From contig CALCOP010000215.1 in NCBI GenBank assembly GCA_937897365.1, positions 1-9,292 of the forward strand: 9,292 bases of DNA, read 5' to 3'. This DNA is from an uncultured euryarchaeote. Lineage in GTDB: Archaea > Thermoplasmatota > Poseidoniia > Poseidoniales > Poseidoniaceae. The translations under genes were made by a program, and so were the position numbers. Below the pieces are notes generated by a model. The model was not told where the DNA came from and did not search any database. It was given only the letters and a program-made list of their open reading frames with translations. This document shows, piece after piece, positions 1 to 6,876 of this stretch (its first letter is position 1; every line of letters begins with the position of its first letter).

Positions 1-1
1 A

Positions 2-10
2 GGTGGTTGA
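2..10 (+). CDS. Possible last codons of an upstream gene (partial)
   Basis: The first bases read GGT GGT TGA in one frame, which could be the end of a gene stopping immediately before the L5 start codon. In archaeal spc-type operons the gene before L5 is usually S4e, and genes in this operon abut one another, so this is where its end would be expected. Two codons cannot identify a protein, so this rests on context only. Confidence 0.25.
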   Translation, partial: GG

Positions 11-538
11 ATGAGCGAGTCAGCAAATCCAATGACCATGCCACGTATCACGAAAGTGAGCGTCAACATTGGTGTCGGTGAAGGTGGAGAGCGCTTGGTC
101 AATGCCGAGAATGTTCTCGAACTTGTTACTGGTGTCAAACCACAACGCACACTTGGACGTATTCAAAATCGAGATCTTAAGGTCCGCCAAGGTGCACCAA
201 TTGGTTGTAAAGCAACTATGCGTGACTCTGAATCTATCAAGAAGTTCTTGACGGACGCTTTCTGGGTTCGTGAAAACATGATTCCTGCATGGAACTTTGA
301 CCGTGAAGGTAACCTTTCATTTGGTATTCGAGACTACACCGATTTCCCTGGTCAGAAGTATGACCCAGACATCGGAATCTTTGGTATGGACATTACCGTT
401 GTTTTGGAACGACCTGGCCACCGTGTCAGCCGTCGTCGCAGAGCCAAAGGAAAGGTCGGAATGGGCCACCGCTTAGACGCAAACGAATCACGTGCCTGGT
501 TCAAAGAACAATTTGGCATCACAATCATGGAGGAATGA
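11..538 (+). CDS. rpl5: 50S ribosomal protein L5 (uL5), archaeal type
   Basis: A 175-residue protein of the uL5 family, which binds 5S rRNA in the central protuberance of the large subunit and contacts the P-site tRNA. The N-terminal half carries the family core, with PRITKVSVNIGVGEGGERL at about residues 11-29 and the conserved KPQRTLGRIQNRDLKVRQG stretch at about 43-61. The conserved FGIRDYTDFPGQKYDP segment lies at about 104-119, followed by an Arg-rich archaeal-style C-terminal part. The length matches archaeal L5. The ATG at 11 is chosen because AGGTGG lies at 1-6; internal ATGs at residues 8 and 10 are alternatives but would put that site far away. It is followed after two bases by S14, whose ribosome binding site lies in the last codons of this gene. 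Identification is secure. Confidence 0.97.
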   Translation: MSESANPMTMPRITKVSVNIGVGEGGERLVNAENVLELVTGVKPQRTLGRIQNRDLKVRQGAPIGCKATMRDSESIKKFLTDAFWVRENMIPAWNFDREGNLSFGIRDYTDFPGQKYDPDIGIFGMDITVVLERPGHRVSRRRRAKGKVGMGHRLDANESRAWFKEQFGITIMEE

Positions 539-540
539 AA

Positions 541-693
541 ATGGCAAGAGATCACGGAGAAAGAATTGGGCGAACTATTGGTTGCCGACGCTGTGGACGA
601 CGCCGAGGATTGATACGCCGACACGGGCTTCGCCTGTGCCGACAGTGCTTCCGAGATGTCGCTCCAGAAATCGGCTTCAAGAAAATGAATTAA
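541..693 (+). CDS. rps14: 30S ribosomal protein S14 (uS14), zinc-binding type
   Basis: A 50-residue protein, MARDHGERIGRTIGCRRCG at its start, matching the short archaeal and eukaryotic type of uS14. Four cysteines in two CxxC pairs (C15, C18, C33, C36) form the zinc-binding site of this family. It sits in the head of the small subunit beside 16S rRNA. The gene begins two bases after the L5 stop codon and is preceded by GGAGGA at 529-534. It ends at TAA 691-693, and GGAGG for the next gene follows at once. Position between L5 and S8 is the standard archaeal order. It is short enough to be missed by length-based gene finding, but the cysteine pattern and context make it certain. Confidence 0.97.
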   Translation: MARDHGERIGRTIGCRRCGRRRGLIRRHGLRLCRQCFRDVAPEIGFKKMN

Positions 694-706
694 GGAGGAG
701 AATGAT

Positions 707-1096
707 ATGCAATTTGATCCACTCAACGACGCACTCATCAAGATGTACAACGCAGAGCAAGCAGGTAAGTTCAATGTTGAACTTGCTCCAGCTTCAAAAC
801 TGCTCGGAAACGTTCTTGAAATTATGCAAAAATCAGGCTATGTAGGCTCTATTGACCGAACAGAAAACGGTCGTGGCGGTACATATCTTGTCGAACTACG
901 CGGCGCAATCAACCGTTGTGGCACTGTTAAGCCACGACACAGTATTCGTCGTCAGGAATACGACCAATGGGAGACACGCTATTTGCCTGCTCAAGACTTT
1001 GGTCTCTTGATTCTCACAACGAACTCCGGTATCATGCATCACTATGATGCGAAAGATGCCCGTATAGGTGGTAAGCTACTCGCTTACGTATATTGA
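707..1096 (+). CDS. rps8: 30S ribosomal protein S8 (uS8)
   Basis: A 129-residue uS8 protein, which binds the central domain of 16S rRNA early in small-subunit assembly. The N-terminal half has the expected DPLNDALIKMYNAEQAGK motif at about residues 4-21 and SKLLGNVLEIMQKSGYVG at about 30-47. The C-terminus carries the archaeal signature TTNSGIMHHYDAKDARIGGK followed by LLAYVY. The length is that of archaeal S8. The start is supported by GGAGGAG at 694-700, seven bases or fewer upstream of the ATG. The stop codon TGA at 1094-1096 overlaps the GAGGTG ribosome binding site for L6. In bacteria S8 represses its own operon by binding mRNA; nothing here shows whether this happens. Confidence 0.97.
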   Translation: MQFDPLNDALIKMYNAEQAGKFNVELAPASKLLGNVLEIMQKSGYVGSIDRTENGRGGTYLVELRGAINRCGTVKPRHSIRRQEYDQWETRYLPAQDFGLLILTTNSGIMHHYDAKDARIGGKLLAYVY

Positions 1097-1100
1097 GGTG
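1095..1100 (+). promoter_or_regulatory. Ribosome binding site deciding the L6 start
   Basis: GAGGTG overlaps the S8 stop codon and lies six bases upstream of ATG 1107. The same GAGGTG with the same spacing precedes ATG 4487 of L15, so the two starts support each other. This favours 1107 over the upstream in-frame ATG at 1068. Confidence 0.75.
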
Positions 1101-1106
1101 AATAAC

Positions 1107-1649
1107 ATGGTAAAACTCGACAGAATCGAACATATCGTAACCATCCCTGAAGGCGTTACAGCCTCACTCAGTGAAGATGGCGTCGTAACTATACAAGGTC
1201 CGAAGGGAACTTTGTCACGAGAATTCACAAGTTCTTTTATTCAACTTCTACAAGATGGAAGCGGATTGATTGTGCGTGTTGACTTGCCTCGTCGCAAGCA
1301 ACGAGCCCTTGCAGGAACCTGGAATGCTCATTTGAACAACATGGTTAAGGGAGTTACAGAAGGTTTCACATACTCTTTGAAAGCGGTTTACTCTCACTTT
1401 CCTATGACCCTTGCAGTCAAAGGAAATACCTTTGTTGTCAACAATTACTTTGGGGAAAAGGTTCCTCGAAATGCAAAAATTCTTTCTGGTGTTGAAGTGA
1501 AAGTCAGCAACAAGACTGAAGTTACGATCACTGGCATGGACAAGGAACTTGTTGGTCAGACAGCAGCGAATATCGAAAAGTGCGCATCGGTCAAAAACCG
1601 AGACCGCCGTGTATTCCAAGATGGAATATACCTCATCAATAAGGAGTGA
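1107..1649 (+). CDS. rpl6: 50S ribosomal protein L6 (uL6)
   Basis: A 180-residue uL6 protein, located near the factor-binding site at the base of the stalk on the large subunit. It begins MVKLDRIEHIVTIPEGVTAS and has the two repeated beta domains typical of the family: the first with GPKGTLSREF at about residues 31-40, the second with NYFGEKVPRNAKILSGVEV at about 113-131 and TITGMDKELVGQTAANIE at about 139-156. The open frame extends upstream to an ATG at 1068, inside S8, but the ATG at 1107 is chosen. GAGGTG at 1095-1100 sits six bases before it, and homology begins there. It ends five bases before L32e. The length agrees with archaeal L6. Confidence 0.96.
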   Translation: MVKLDRIEHIVTIPEGVTASLSEDGVVTIQGPKGTLSREFTSSFIQLLQDGSGLIVRVDLPRRKQRALAGTWNAHLNNMVKGVTEGFTYSLKAVYSHFPMTLAVKGNTFVVNNYFGEKVPRNAKILSGVEVKVSNKTEVTITGMDKELVGQTAANIEKCASVKNRDRRVFQDGIYLINKE

Positions 1650-1654
1650 TATGA

Positions 1655-2272
1655 ATGTCAGAAGATTATGAAAGCATGACTGTTGCACAACTCAAGGAAC
1701 TTCTCAAGGAAGCAGACTTGCCAGTGTCTGGAAAGAAGGCAGATCTCATTGCGAGATTAGCTGAAACCAGTGCTGTAGAAGAAGTAGAAACATCCGATTC
1801 AAGCGATGACGATTGGGATGATGATGGTGATTGGGACGACGATGTTGTCGAAGGACACGTCGCTAAGCAAAAGCCGGTTCTTGATGACGAAACGAAAGCC
1901 GCTCTCGCACTACGTGCTGAGCAGAAGAAGAAGACGCCATCTTTCCGACGAACTGAATGGTTCCGCTACAAGCGTCTTTCACGTTCGGGATGGAGAGCAC
2001 CTCACGGAATGGACAGCAAGCAACGACGCAACTACAAATACCGAAGCGCTCTTGTTCGCGTCGGTCATGGAAAAGTCGCTACTGCTCGAGGATTGCACCC
2101 GTCTGGTTTCCGTGAAGTCATGGTTCACAACACCAATGATTTGGAAGTCATTGACCCAGAGACCGAAGCAGCACGCGTCGGTCGCAGTGTCGGTGGCCGA
2201 AAGCGAGAACAAATTTACTCACGTGCCGATGAACTTGGTATTCGTGTTCTCAACCGAAGGAGGGATATTTGA
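1655..2272 (+). CDS. rpl32e: 50S ribosomal protein L32e (eL32) with N-terminal SAP-like domain
   Basis: A 205-residue protein in three parts. Residues about 7-37 (SMTVAQLKELLKEADLPVSG and following KKADLIARLAE) match the helix-extended loop-helix pattern of SAP domains, known as DNA- or RNA-binding modules. Residues about 41-64 are an acidic linker rich in Asp with two Trp residues. Residues about 95-205 are the eL32 ribosomal core, with RRTEWFRYKRLSRSGWRAPH, the GLHPSGFREVMVHNTNDL segment and the GGRKREQIYSRADELGIRVL tail. Core eL32 is roughly 110-130 residues, so the N-terminal half is additional. The start ATG 1655 is preceded by AAGGAG at 1641-1646; the ATG at 1651 runs into a stop after six codons. 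Haloarchaeal eL32 also has a long N-terminal extension, so an extension is not unique, but the SAP-like pattern is notable. Ribosomal identity is certain; the SAP assignment is from pattern only. Confidence 0.95.
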   Translation: MSEDYESMTVAQLKELLKEADLPVSGKKADLIARLAETSAVEEVETSDSSDDDWDDDGDWDDDVVEGHVAKQKPVLDDETKAALALRAEQKKKTPSFRRTEWFRYKRLSRSGWRAPHGMDSKQRRNYKYRSALVRVGHGKVATARGLHPSGFREVMVHNTNDLEVIDPETEAARVGRSVGGRKREQIYSRADELGIRVLNRRRDI

Positions 2273-2733
2273 TGCAAATCACAAATCAAAAGCGCCTTGC
2301 TGCTAAGTTGCTCAAGTGCGGTGTTCACCGTGTTTGGATCAACCCAGCATATCTTGACCAAGTGTCTTCAGCTGTTCAAACCGATGATATTCGTGAATTT
2401 ATTGAAGAAGGCTGGATTAAGGCAAAACCGGTTAAGGGAACATCTCGAGTTCGTGCTCGCATGCGTATCGAGCAAAAGCGTAAGGGACGCCGTAAGGGTC
2501 AAGGAAAGCGTGCTGGTACTGCCAATGCACGTAACCCACGCAAGAACCGTTGGATGCGAACCATTCGCTCACAACGTCGAGTTCTCAAAGAAATGCGCGC
2601 AGATGAGACCATCAAGCCGTCTCAATATCGCCGTTATTATCTGAAGGCTAAGGGTGGATCTTACCGTTCTATTGCGCACATGCACTCTCAGATGGCCATT
2701 GAAGGTGTAGACCTCAAAGGAGGTGAAAAGTGA
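2272..2733 (+). CDS. rpl19e: 50S ribosomal protein L19e (eL19)
   Basis: A 153-residue eL19 protein found only in archaea and eukaryotes, binding 23S rRNA with a long basic helix. The N-terminal globular part has NQKRLAAKLLKCGVHRVWIN at about residues 5-24. A very basic central stretch follows, with KRKGRRKGQGKRAGTANARN at about 69-88, and then RWMRTIRSQRRVLKEMR at about 93-109. The length fits archaeal L19e. The ATG overlaps the L32e stop by one base (TGATG). A TTG three bases upstream is in frame, but ATG 2272 is preferred because AAGGAGG at 2257-2263 is eight bases away and ATG dominates in this operon. The overlap implies translational coupling to L32e. Confidence 0.96.
   Translation: MQITNQKRLAAKLLKCGVHRVWINPAYLDQVSSAVQTDDIREFIEEGWIKAKPVKGTSRVRARMRIEQKRKGRRKGQGKRAGTANARNPRKNRWMRTIRSQRRVLKEMRADETIKPSQYRRYYLKAKGGSYRSIAHMHSQMAIEGVDLKGGEK
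2717..2726 (+). promoter_or_regulatory. Near-consensus ribosome binding site for L18
   Basis: AAGGAGGTGA is a full-length match to the complement of the 16S rRNA 3' end and lies six bases before ATG 2733. It is the strongest such site in the operon, and it argues for ATG 2733 over GTG 2730. It sits within the last codons of L19e (encoding KGGE). Confidence 0.8.
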
Positions 2734-3242
2734 TGCGAGGAACTCGTCGTCGCTCAGTTTTCCGTCGTCGTAGAGCTGGTCTTACAGACTACCGTCGCCG
2801 ATTGAAACTCCTTCGTGGACGCAAGCCTCGTGCTGTCGTCCGTGTATCCAACACTCGTACAACCTGTCAACTGGTCACATGGGCTGCCTCTGGCGACCTT
2901 GTTACCGTGTCTGTTACAGGCTCTGACTTGTCCAAGAAATACGGCTGGCCACAAGATTACTCCAAGAAATCTGTCTCTGCATCCTATTTGGTAGGTTATG
3001 CAATGGGCAAGGCTGCAAAGGCACAAGGTGCTGAAGAAGCAGTTCTTGATATCGGATTGGCTGCAAGCACTCCAGGAAACCGTGTCTTCTCTGCCCTCAA
3101 GGGCATGGTTGATGCAGGACTTGAGATTCCACACGGTGAAAACGTCTTACCGGATGAAGACCGTATCAGCGGGGCTCACATCGGTGACGATGTCGCAGCC
3201 GCAGTTGAAACAACCAAAACCAAGATCGAGGGGGCATACTGA
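2733..3242 (+). CDS. rpl18: 50S ribosomal protein L18 (uL18)
   Basis: A 169-residue archaeal-type uL18 protein, which together with L5 anchors 5S rRNA to the large subunit. The basic N-terminus has RRRRAGLTDYRRRLKLLRGR at about residues 11-30, then the conserved KPRAVVRVSNTRTTCQL segment. The second half contains the SYLVGYAMGKAAKAQGAEEA stretch at about 84-103 and the GLEIPHGENVLPDEDRISG motif at about 129-147, both characteristic of archaeal L18. The ATG overlaps the L19e stop by one base. An in-frame GTG lies three bases upstream, but the near-perfect AAGGAGGTGA at 2717-2726 has a six-base spacing to the ATG, which decides the start. Its stop overlaps the S5 start in the same way. Confidence 0.96.
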   Translation: MRGTRRRSVFRRRRAGLTDYRRRLKLLRGRKPRAVVRVSNTRTTCQLVTWAASGDLVTVSVTGSDLSKKYGWPQDYSKKSVSASYLVGYAMGKAAKAQGAEEAVLDIGLAASTPGNRVFSALKGMVDAGLEIPHGENVLPDEDRISGAHIGDDVAAAVETTKTKIEGAY

Positions 3243-4009
3243 TGACAGAAGAAGAAATCATACAAATGGCACCAGGGCTCATGCAAGCTCTCGCACCTGA
3301 AGAAGTCGAGGAAACACCCGGTGGTCGACCACGTCGACGTAAGCAAGACGACCCTATGTCTGGCCTGCGAAAGTGGGTTCCAAAGACTCGATTGGGTCAG
3401 ATGGTTATGGCTGGTAAGGTCTTGACCTATGAGCAAGCACTTGCAACAGGGCTTCCTATCCGAGAAGTTGAGATTGTCGACGCTCTGATTCCGAACCTCG
3501 AAGACGATGTCATCAAGGTCAACATGGTTCAAAGAATGACTGACAGTGGACGTCGTGTTCGCTTCAATGTCATGGCTTGTGTTGGTAACCGAGATGGTTA
3601 TGTCGGACTTGGCATGGCTAAGGCAAAGGAAGTTGCTGCAGCAATTCGCAAAGCAATTATTGCTGCTAAACTCAACCTCATTGCCGTTCAACGTGGAAAC
3701 GGTTCTTGGGAATCTTCAGCTGGACCTGGAACTTCGATTCCATTCAAGACCCACGGTCGTGCTGCTTCAACCCGAGTTACATTGATGCCTGCTGCAAAAG
3801 GCAAGGGACTTGTTATCGGAGAAACCGGTAAGCGAGTTCTTGACCTTGCTGGTGTTTCTGACGTTCTTTCTCGAACGAAGGGTCAAACCCGAACCACCAT
3901 CAACTACGCAGGTGCTACATTCAACGCTCTTCAAAACATGAACACAACCCGTGTTTCGCAAGAAGCGAAAGAGCGATTGTTTATTCACAAAGGGAGGCTA
4001 CTTGAATGA
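3242..4009 (+). CDS. rps5: 30S ribosomal protein S5 (uS5)
   Basis: A 255-residue uS5 protein, located on the solvent side of the small subunit near the mRNA entry and important for decoding accuracy. The N-terminal double-stranded RNA-binding-like domain is at about residues 93-140, with MTDSGRRVRFNVMACVGNRD and the following GYVGLGMAKAKEVAAAIRKA. The C-terminal domain is at about 145-235, with GPGTSIPFKTHGRAASTRVT, KGLVIGETGKRVLDLAGVSD and the RTKGQTRTTINYAGATFNAL segment. It is slightly longer than many archaeal S5 proteins because of an acidic and proline-containing N-terminus of about 40 residues. The start at ATG 3242 overlaps the L18 stop by one base and has GAGGGGG at 3228-3234. Internal ATGs at residues 9, 14 and 39 cannot be excluded. 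Confidence 0.96.
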   Translation: MTEEEIIQMAPGLMQALAPEEVEETPGGRPRRRKQDDPMSGLRKWVPKTRLGQMVMAGKVLTYEQALATGLPIREVEIVDALIPNLEDDVIKVNMVQRMTDSGRRVRFNVMACVGNRDGYVGLGMAKAKEVAAAIRKAIIAAKLNLIAVQRGNGSWESSAGPGTSIPFKTHGRAASTRVTLMPAAKGKGLVIGETGKRVLDLAGVSDVLSRTKGQTRTTINYAGATFNALQNMNTTRVSQEAKERLFIHKGRLLE

Positions 4010-4476
4010 GTTGGATTGTTGTACGAGCACGAAGTAACGTTGGTGTTGAACGCCGTATCAAAGATACCATGACACACATGAACCTGACCAAGGTGAATCA
4101 CGCAGTTATCATTCCAGAGAACGATCAATACCGTGGAATGCTTCAGAAGGCGAAGGATTACATCACTTGGGGCGAAGCAACTCCTGAACTTGTCGAAATG
4201 ATGCTTTCTGGCCGTGGTCGCATGGTCGGTGACGCTCCTTTGACAGATGCACTTGTTGCAGAACACACCGATTACGCCGACATCAGCGCTTTTGCCAAGG
4301 CTATTGCTGCTGATGAGACAACAGTCAAGGCAATCCCTGACTTGAAGCGAGTGTTCCGTCTTCATCCACCACGAGGCCCTAAGGGCTGGGGTGGAATTAA
4401 GCGTTCATTTGTTGTTGGTGGAGCTCTTGGCTCTCGAGGAAATGAAATTGGTGCTCTGGTTGAGCGAATGATTTGA
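4006..4476 (+). CDS. rpl30: 50S ribosomal protein L30 (uL30), archaeal long form
   Basis: A 156-residue uL30 protein. Archaeal and eukaryotic uL30 is much longer than the roughly 60-residue bacterial form, and this length fits the archaeal type. The N-terminal core begins WIVVRARSNVGVERRIKDTM, with the NLTKVNHAVIIPENDQYRGM segment at about residues 26-45 and MLQKAKDYITWGEATPELV at about 45-63. The C-terminal part has the family's FRLHPPRGPKGWGGIKRSF motif at about 117-134. The ATG overlaps the S5 stop by four bases (ATGA), and GGGAGG at 3992-3997 lies eight bases upstream, implying translational coupling. Its stop overlaps the ribosome binding site of L15. Confidence 0.96.
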   Translation: MSWIVVRARSNVGVERRIKDTMTHMNLTKVNHAVIIPENDQYRGMLQKAKDYITWGEATPELVEMMLSGRGRMVGDAPLTDALVAEHTDYADISAFAKAIAADETTVKAIPDLKRVFRLHPPRGPKGWGGIKRSFVVGGALGSRGNEIGALVERMI

Positions 4477-4480
4477 GGTG
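4475..4480 (+). promoter_or_regulatory. Ribosome binding site deciding the L15 start
   Basis: GAGGTG overlaps the L30 stop codon. Its spacing to ATG 4487 is six bases, identical to the L6 arrangement, whereas the adjacent ATG 4484 would be only three bases away. This favours 4487, though 4484 remains possible and would add one Met. Confidence 0.6.
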
Positions 4481-4486
4481 ATTATG

Positions 4487-4903
4487 ATGGGTACAAAAGC
4501 AAACAAGCATCGTGGACGAAACCGATATCACGGACGTGGCAAGAAAGCCGGCCGTGGTGCGGGTAAGCGTGGAGGACGTGGTAATGCTGGAATTAACAAG
4601 CACCGCGTTATGACTCGAATCAAGTATATGCCAAATCACTGGGGTATGCATGGCTTCAATCGCCATCCCACACTCCGTACTGTCTACGTCACCGTTAACG
4701 TCAGTCAACTTGAAGAAATGGCAAAAGGCAGTGATACAATTAACTTGACCGAAATGGGAATCGATAAAATTCTCGGCAGTGGCCGAATCAACACAGCACT
4801 CAAAGTGATTGTTGAAGAAGCGAGTGCTCGTGCAGTTGAAAAGATTGAAGCCGCTGGTGGAAGCATTGAGGGCGGCGACGACGATACATGGGAAGAAGAG
4901 TGA
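4487..4903 (+). CDS. rpl15: 50S ribosomal protein L15 (uL15)
   Basis: A 138-residue uL15 protein, a late-assembling large-subunit protein with a long basic extension into 23S rRNA. The N-terminus is Gly-, Arg- and His-rich as expected, with NKHRGRNRYHGRGKKAGRGA at about residues 6-25. It is followed by NHWGMHGFNRH at about 50-60, which resembles the conserved archaeal GKxGF-type segment. The C-terminal half has the LEEMAKGSDTINLTEMGIDK region, typical of the family, and it ends in a short acidic tail (GGDDDTWEEE). The start could be ATG 4484 or 4487; the latter has the better ribosome binding spacing. The 27 bases to SecY contain a strong ribosome binding site and no terminator. Confidence 0.95.
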   Translation: MGTKANKHRGRNRYHGRGKKAGRGAGKRGGRGNAGINKHRVMTRIKYMPNHWGMHGFNRHPTLRTVYVTVNVSQLEEMAKGSDTINLTEMGIDKILGSGRINTALKVIVEEASARAVEKIEAAGGSIEGGDDDTWEEE

Positions 4904-4916
4904 TTCCCAATTACAT

Positions 4917-4923
4917 AAGGAGG
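4917..4923 (+). promoter_or_regulatory. Ribosome binding site of the extended SecY
   Basis: AAGGAGG lies seven bases before ATG 4931 in the L15-secY gap. Its strength supports translation starting at the beginning of the N-terminal extension rather than at the canonical SecY core. Confidence 0.7.
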
Positions 4924-4930
4924 AAGTACG

Positions 4931-6868
4931 ATGAAACACAAGCCAATGCCATTAGCAGTAGCCATTTCTGGACTTCTCTATTGGGGACTTCTTGTCTATT
5001 GGGTTTCTGACGATTTGCAAGCAGGATTCGATACTGCTGGCGGTGAAGCAGCCATATTTGGTTTGGTCTTCTCTGTGGTCTATGTCGGTTATTTGATGGC
5101 GTGTCTCATGATTGACATGCCTGAAGGCCTCAAGTCCATGCCAGTGGTAGGAAGATACGGTAAGTTGCTTGGCTGGCTTGCAATGCTCGGCCTTGCTGCT
5201 TGGTATGTCCGTCCATCTGCATGGGGTGGCTATGATGAAGGCGTAGGTTTCTTCCTCGTCGGTGTCTGTTTGCTTGGTTTTGGTGCTGCAGCGATTTTGG
5301 TATGTTTCATGTGGGGCGGAGATGACAGCAGTCGTCTTTACGCTCTTCGCCGATTCGTCGATGTCTATCCTACAATCACCAAGCCAGAACGCCACGTTCG
5401 ATTCAACGAAAAAATGTGGACAACAACATTCGTTCTCATCATTTACTTCGCTATGACCAACGTCATGCTGTATGGTCTATCCGGTCAAGCACTGGACTTG
5501 TTCAGTGGATTCCGTTCCATTATGGCAGGTGCTTCTGGAACGATCATGCACTTGGGTATTGGACCGATTGTTACCGGTTCCATTATCATGCAATTGTTTG
5601 CTGGTGCGAAAATTATCCGACTCGACCTCAGCAATTCTGAAGACAAGGCAATGTATCAGGGTGTTCAGAAACTTCTGGTTCTGATTATGATTCCTATCGA
5701 GTCGATTCCTCAGACATACGGTTTCCTTGACCCGCAAGAATTCCTTATCGACACCTACGGTTTAGGATGGGCAAACTTCGTTATTGTTGCTCAACTCTTC
5801 GCCGGTTCATACCTGGTGTTCTTACTTGATGAACTGGTCAGCAAATGGGGTATTGGTTCCGGTATTTCGTTGTTCATTGCTGCAGGTGTCGCACAATCAA
5901 CGTTCGTTGGAACCCTCTCTCCACTCCCAGCAACCACTGGAGTTCCTTACTCTCTTCAAAACCCACCATCTGGAACATTACCGATGATTTTCTACATGTT
6001 CAGGGAAGCTACGAATGCAGAAATGATCTCGAGTAACGGGTTTGAACAGATCTTACTGACGCACGTCAATCCTGTTGCCGCACTGTTTTCATCGGTCGTG
6101 GTGTTCCTCGTCGTCGCGTACGCTGAATCGAGTAAACTCGAATTGCCGTTAACACACGGTAAGGTTCGTGGTCATCGAGGTAAATACCCGATTCGTTTGG
6201 TCTATGCATCGAACATTCCAGTTATTTTGATGGCAGCATTGCTTGCAAACATCAACATGTTCTCTCTCTTGTTCTGGAGCCACCCAACGCTCTCTCAGAC
6301 GCCGATTCTTGGACGACAAGGTTGGTTGAGTGCATCGCAGTATATTGGGACGTATGAGGCGGGTCAGACGACCGCTTCGGGAGGTTTGGCTTGGTATGCC
6401 AGCATGGTCAATGGTGTGAATGATTGGCTCCTACCGCTGCTGAATCAGCAAGGGGACGTCTTTGGACACAGTCTGACGCAGATCATGGTTCACGTCGTGT
6501 TCTATGTCGCGTTGATGACTGTTGGTTCAATGGTCTTCGCGAAGTTCTGGATTGATACAACCAACATGGGTACAAAAGACGTTGCAAAGCAAATTGAACG
6601 AACTGGTATGCAAATACCCGGTTTCCGTAAGAATCCGAAGGTTTTGGAAAAGATTCTCGAGAACTATATTCCTCCAGTCACCTACTTTTCAGGTGCGTTT
6701 GTCGGACTTCTCGCCGCAGGTGCGGACTTACTGGGTACTGTAGGTAATGCTACTGGTACGGGTCTGTTACTTGCTGTAGGTATTATCTTGAGAACCTATG
6801 AGCAAATCCAGAAAGAACAGGCTATGGAAATGCATCCAATGATTCGTCAGTTCTTCGGTGCTGCATGA
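4931..6868 (+). CDS. secY: Preprotein translocase subunit SecY with extra N-terminal membrane domain
   Basis: SecY forms the membrane channel (with SecE and SecG/Sec61-beta) for co-translational export and membrane insertion. Residues about 148-645 are the canonical archaeal core. It starts near PTITKPERHVRFNEKMWTTT, followed by transmembrane helix 1 (about 164-183). The plug and helix 2 region is at about 193-222 with GIGPIVTGSIIMQL, followed by DELVSKWGIGSGISLFIAAG (about 300-319), the cytoplasmic HGKVRGHRGKYPIRLVYASN loop (about 409-428), and the C-terminal RTYEQIQKEQ segment. Archaeal SecY is usually about 430-490 residues, whereas this is 645. About 145 residues are added at the N-terminus, with hydrophobic segments near 8-26, 39-61, 76-94 and 105-128, probably four membrane helices. 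The extension is in the same uninterrupted frame, and the only ribosome binding site I see precedes the long start. Two extracytoplasmic loops (about 328-380 and 449-512) are also longer than in Methanocaldococcus SecY. SecY is certain; the function of the extension is unknown. Confidence 0.96.
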   Translation: MKHKPMPLAVAISGLLYWGLLVYWVSDDLQAGFDTAGGEAAIFGLVFSVVYVGYLMACLMIDMPEGLKSMPVVGRYGKLLGWLAMLGLAAWYVRPSAWGGYDEGVGFFLVGVCLLGFGAAAILVCFMWGGDDSSRLYALRRFVDVYPTITKPERHVRFNEKMWTTTFVLIIYFAMTNVMLYGLSGQALDLFSGFRSIMAGASGTIMHLGIGPIVTGSIIMQLFAGAKIIRLDLSNSEDKAMYQGVQKLLVLIMIPIESIPQTYGFLDPQEFLIDTYGLGWANFVIVAQLFAGSYLVFLLDELVSKWGIGSGISLFIAAGVAQSTFVGTLSPLPATTGVPYSLQNPPSGTLPMIFYMFREATNAEMISSNGFEQILLTHVNPVAALFSSVVVFLVVAYAESSKLELPLTHGKVRGHRGKYPIRLVYASNIPVILMAALLANINMFSLLFWSHPTLSQTPILGRQGWLSASQYIGTYEAGQTTASGGLAWYASMVNGVNDWLLPLLNQQGDVFGHSLTQIMVHVVFYVALMTVGSMVFAKFWIDTTNMGTKDVAKQIERTGMQIPGFRKNPKVLEKILENYIPPVTYFSGAFVGLLAAGADLLGTVGNATGTGLLLAVGIILRTYEQIQKEQAMEMHPMIRQFFGAA

Positions 6869-6876
6869 TTTGGTTT
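6858..6876 (+). repeat. 19-base direct repeat, copy 1 (includes the secY stop codon)
   Basis: GTGCTGCATGATTTGGTTT covers the last codons and stop of secY and continues downstream. The identical 19 bases recur at 7001-7019. The flanking bases differ on both sides, so the match is exactly 19 bases. Repeats of this kind at a gene end are seen as attachment cores or duplication scars; which applies here is not shown. Confidence 0.85.

Noticed and set aside
352..774. Minus-strand frame opposite L5, S14 and S8
   Set aside because: It is antisense to three conserved ribosomal genes and shows no ribosome binding site or recognisable protein.
1068..1106. Upstream ATG 1068 as the start of L6
   Set aside because: The extra residues lie within S8, have no L6 homology, and the GAGGTG at 1095-1100 points to ATG 1107.
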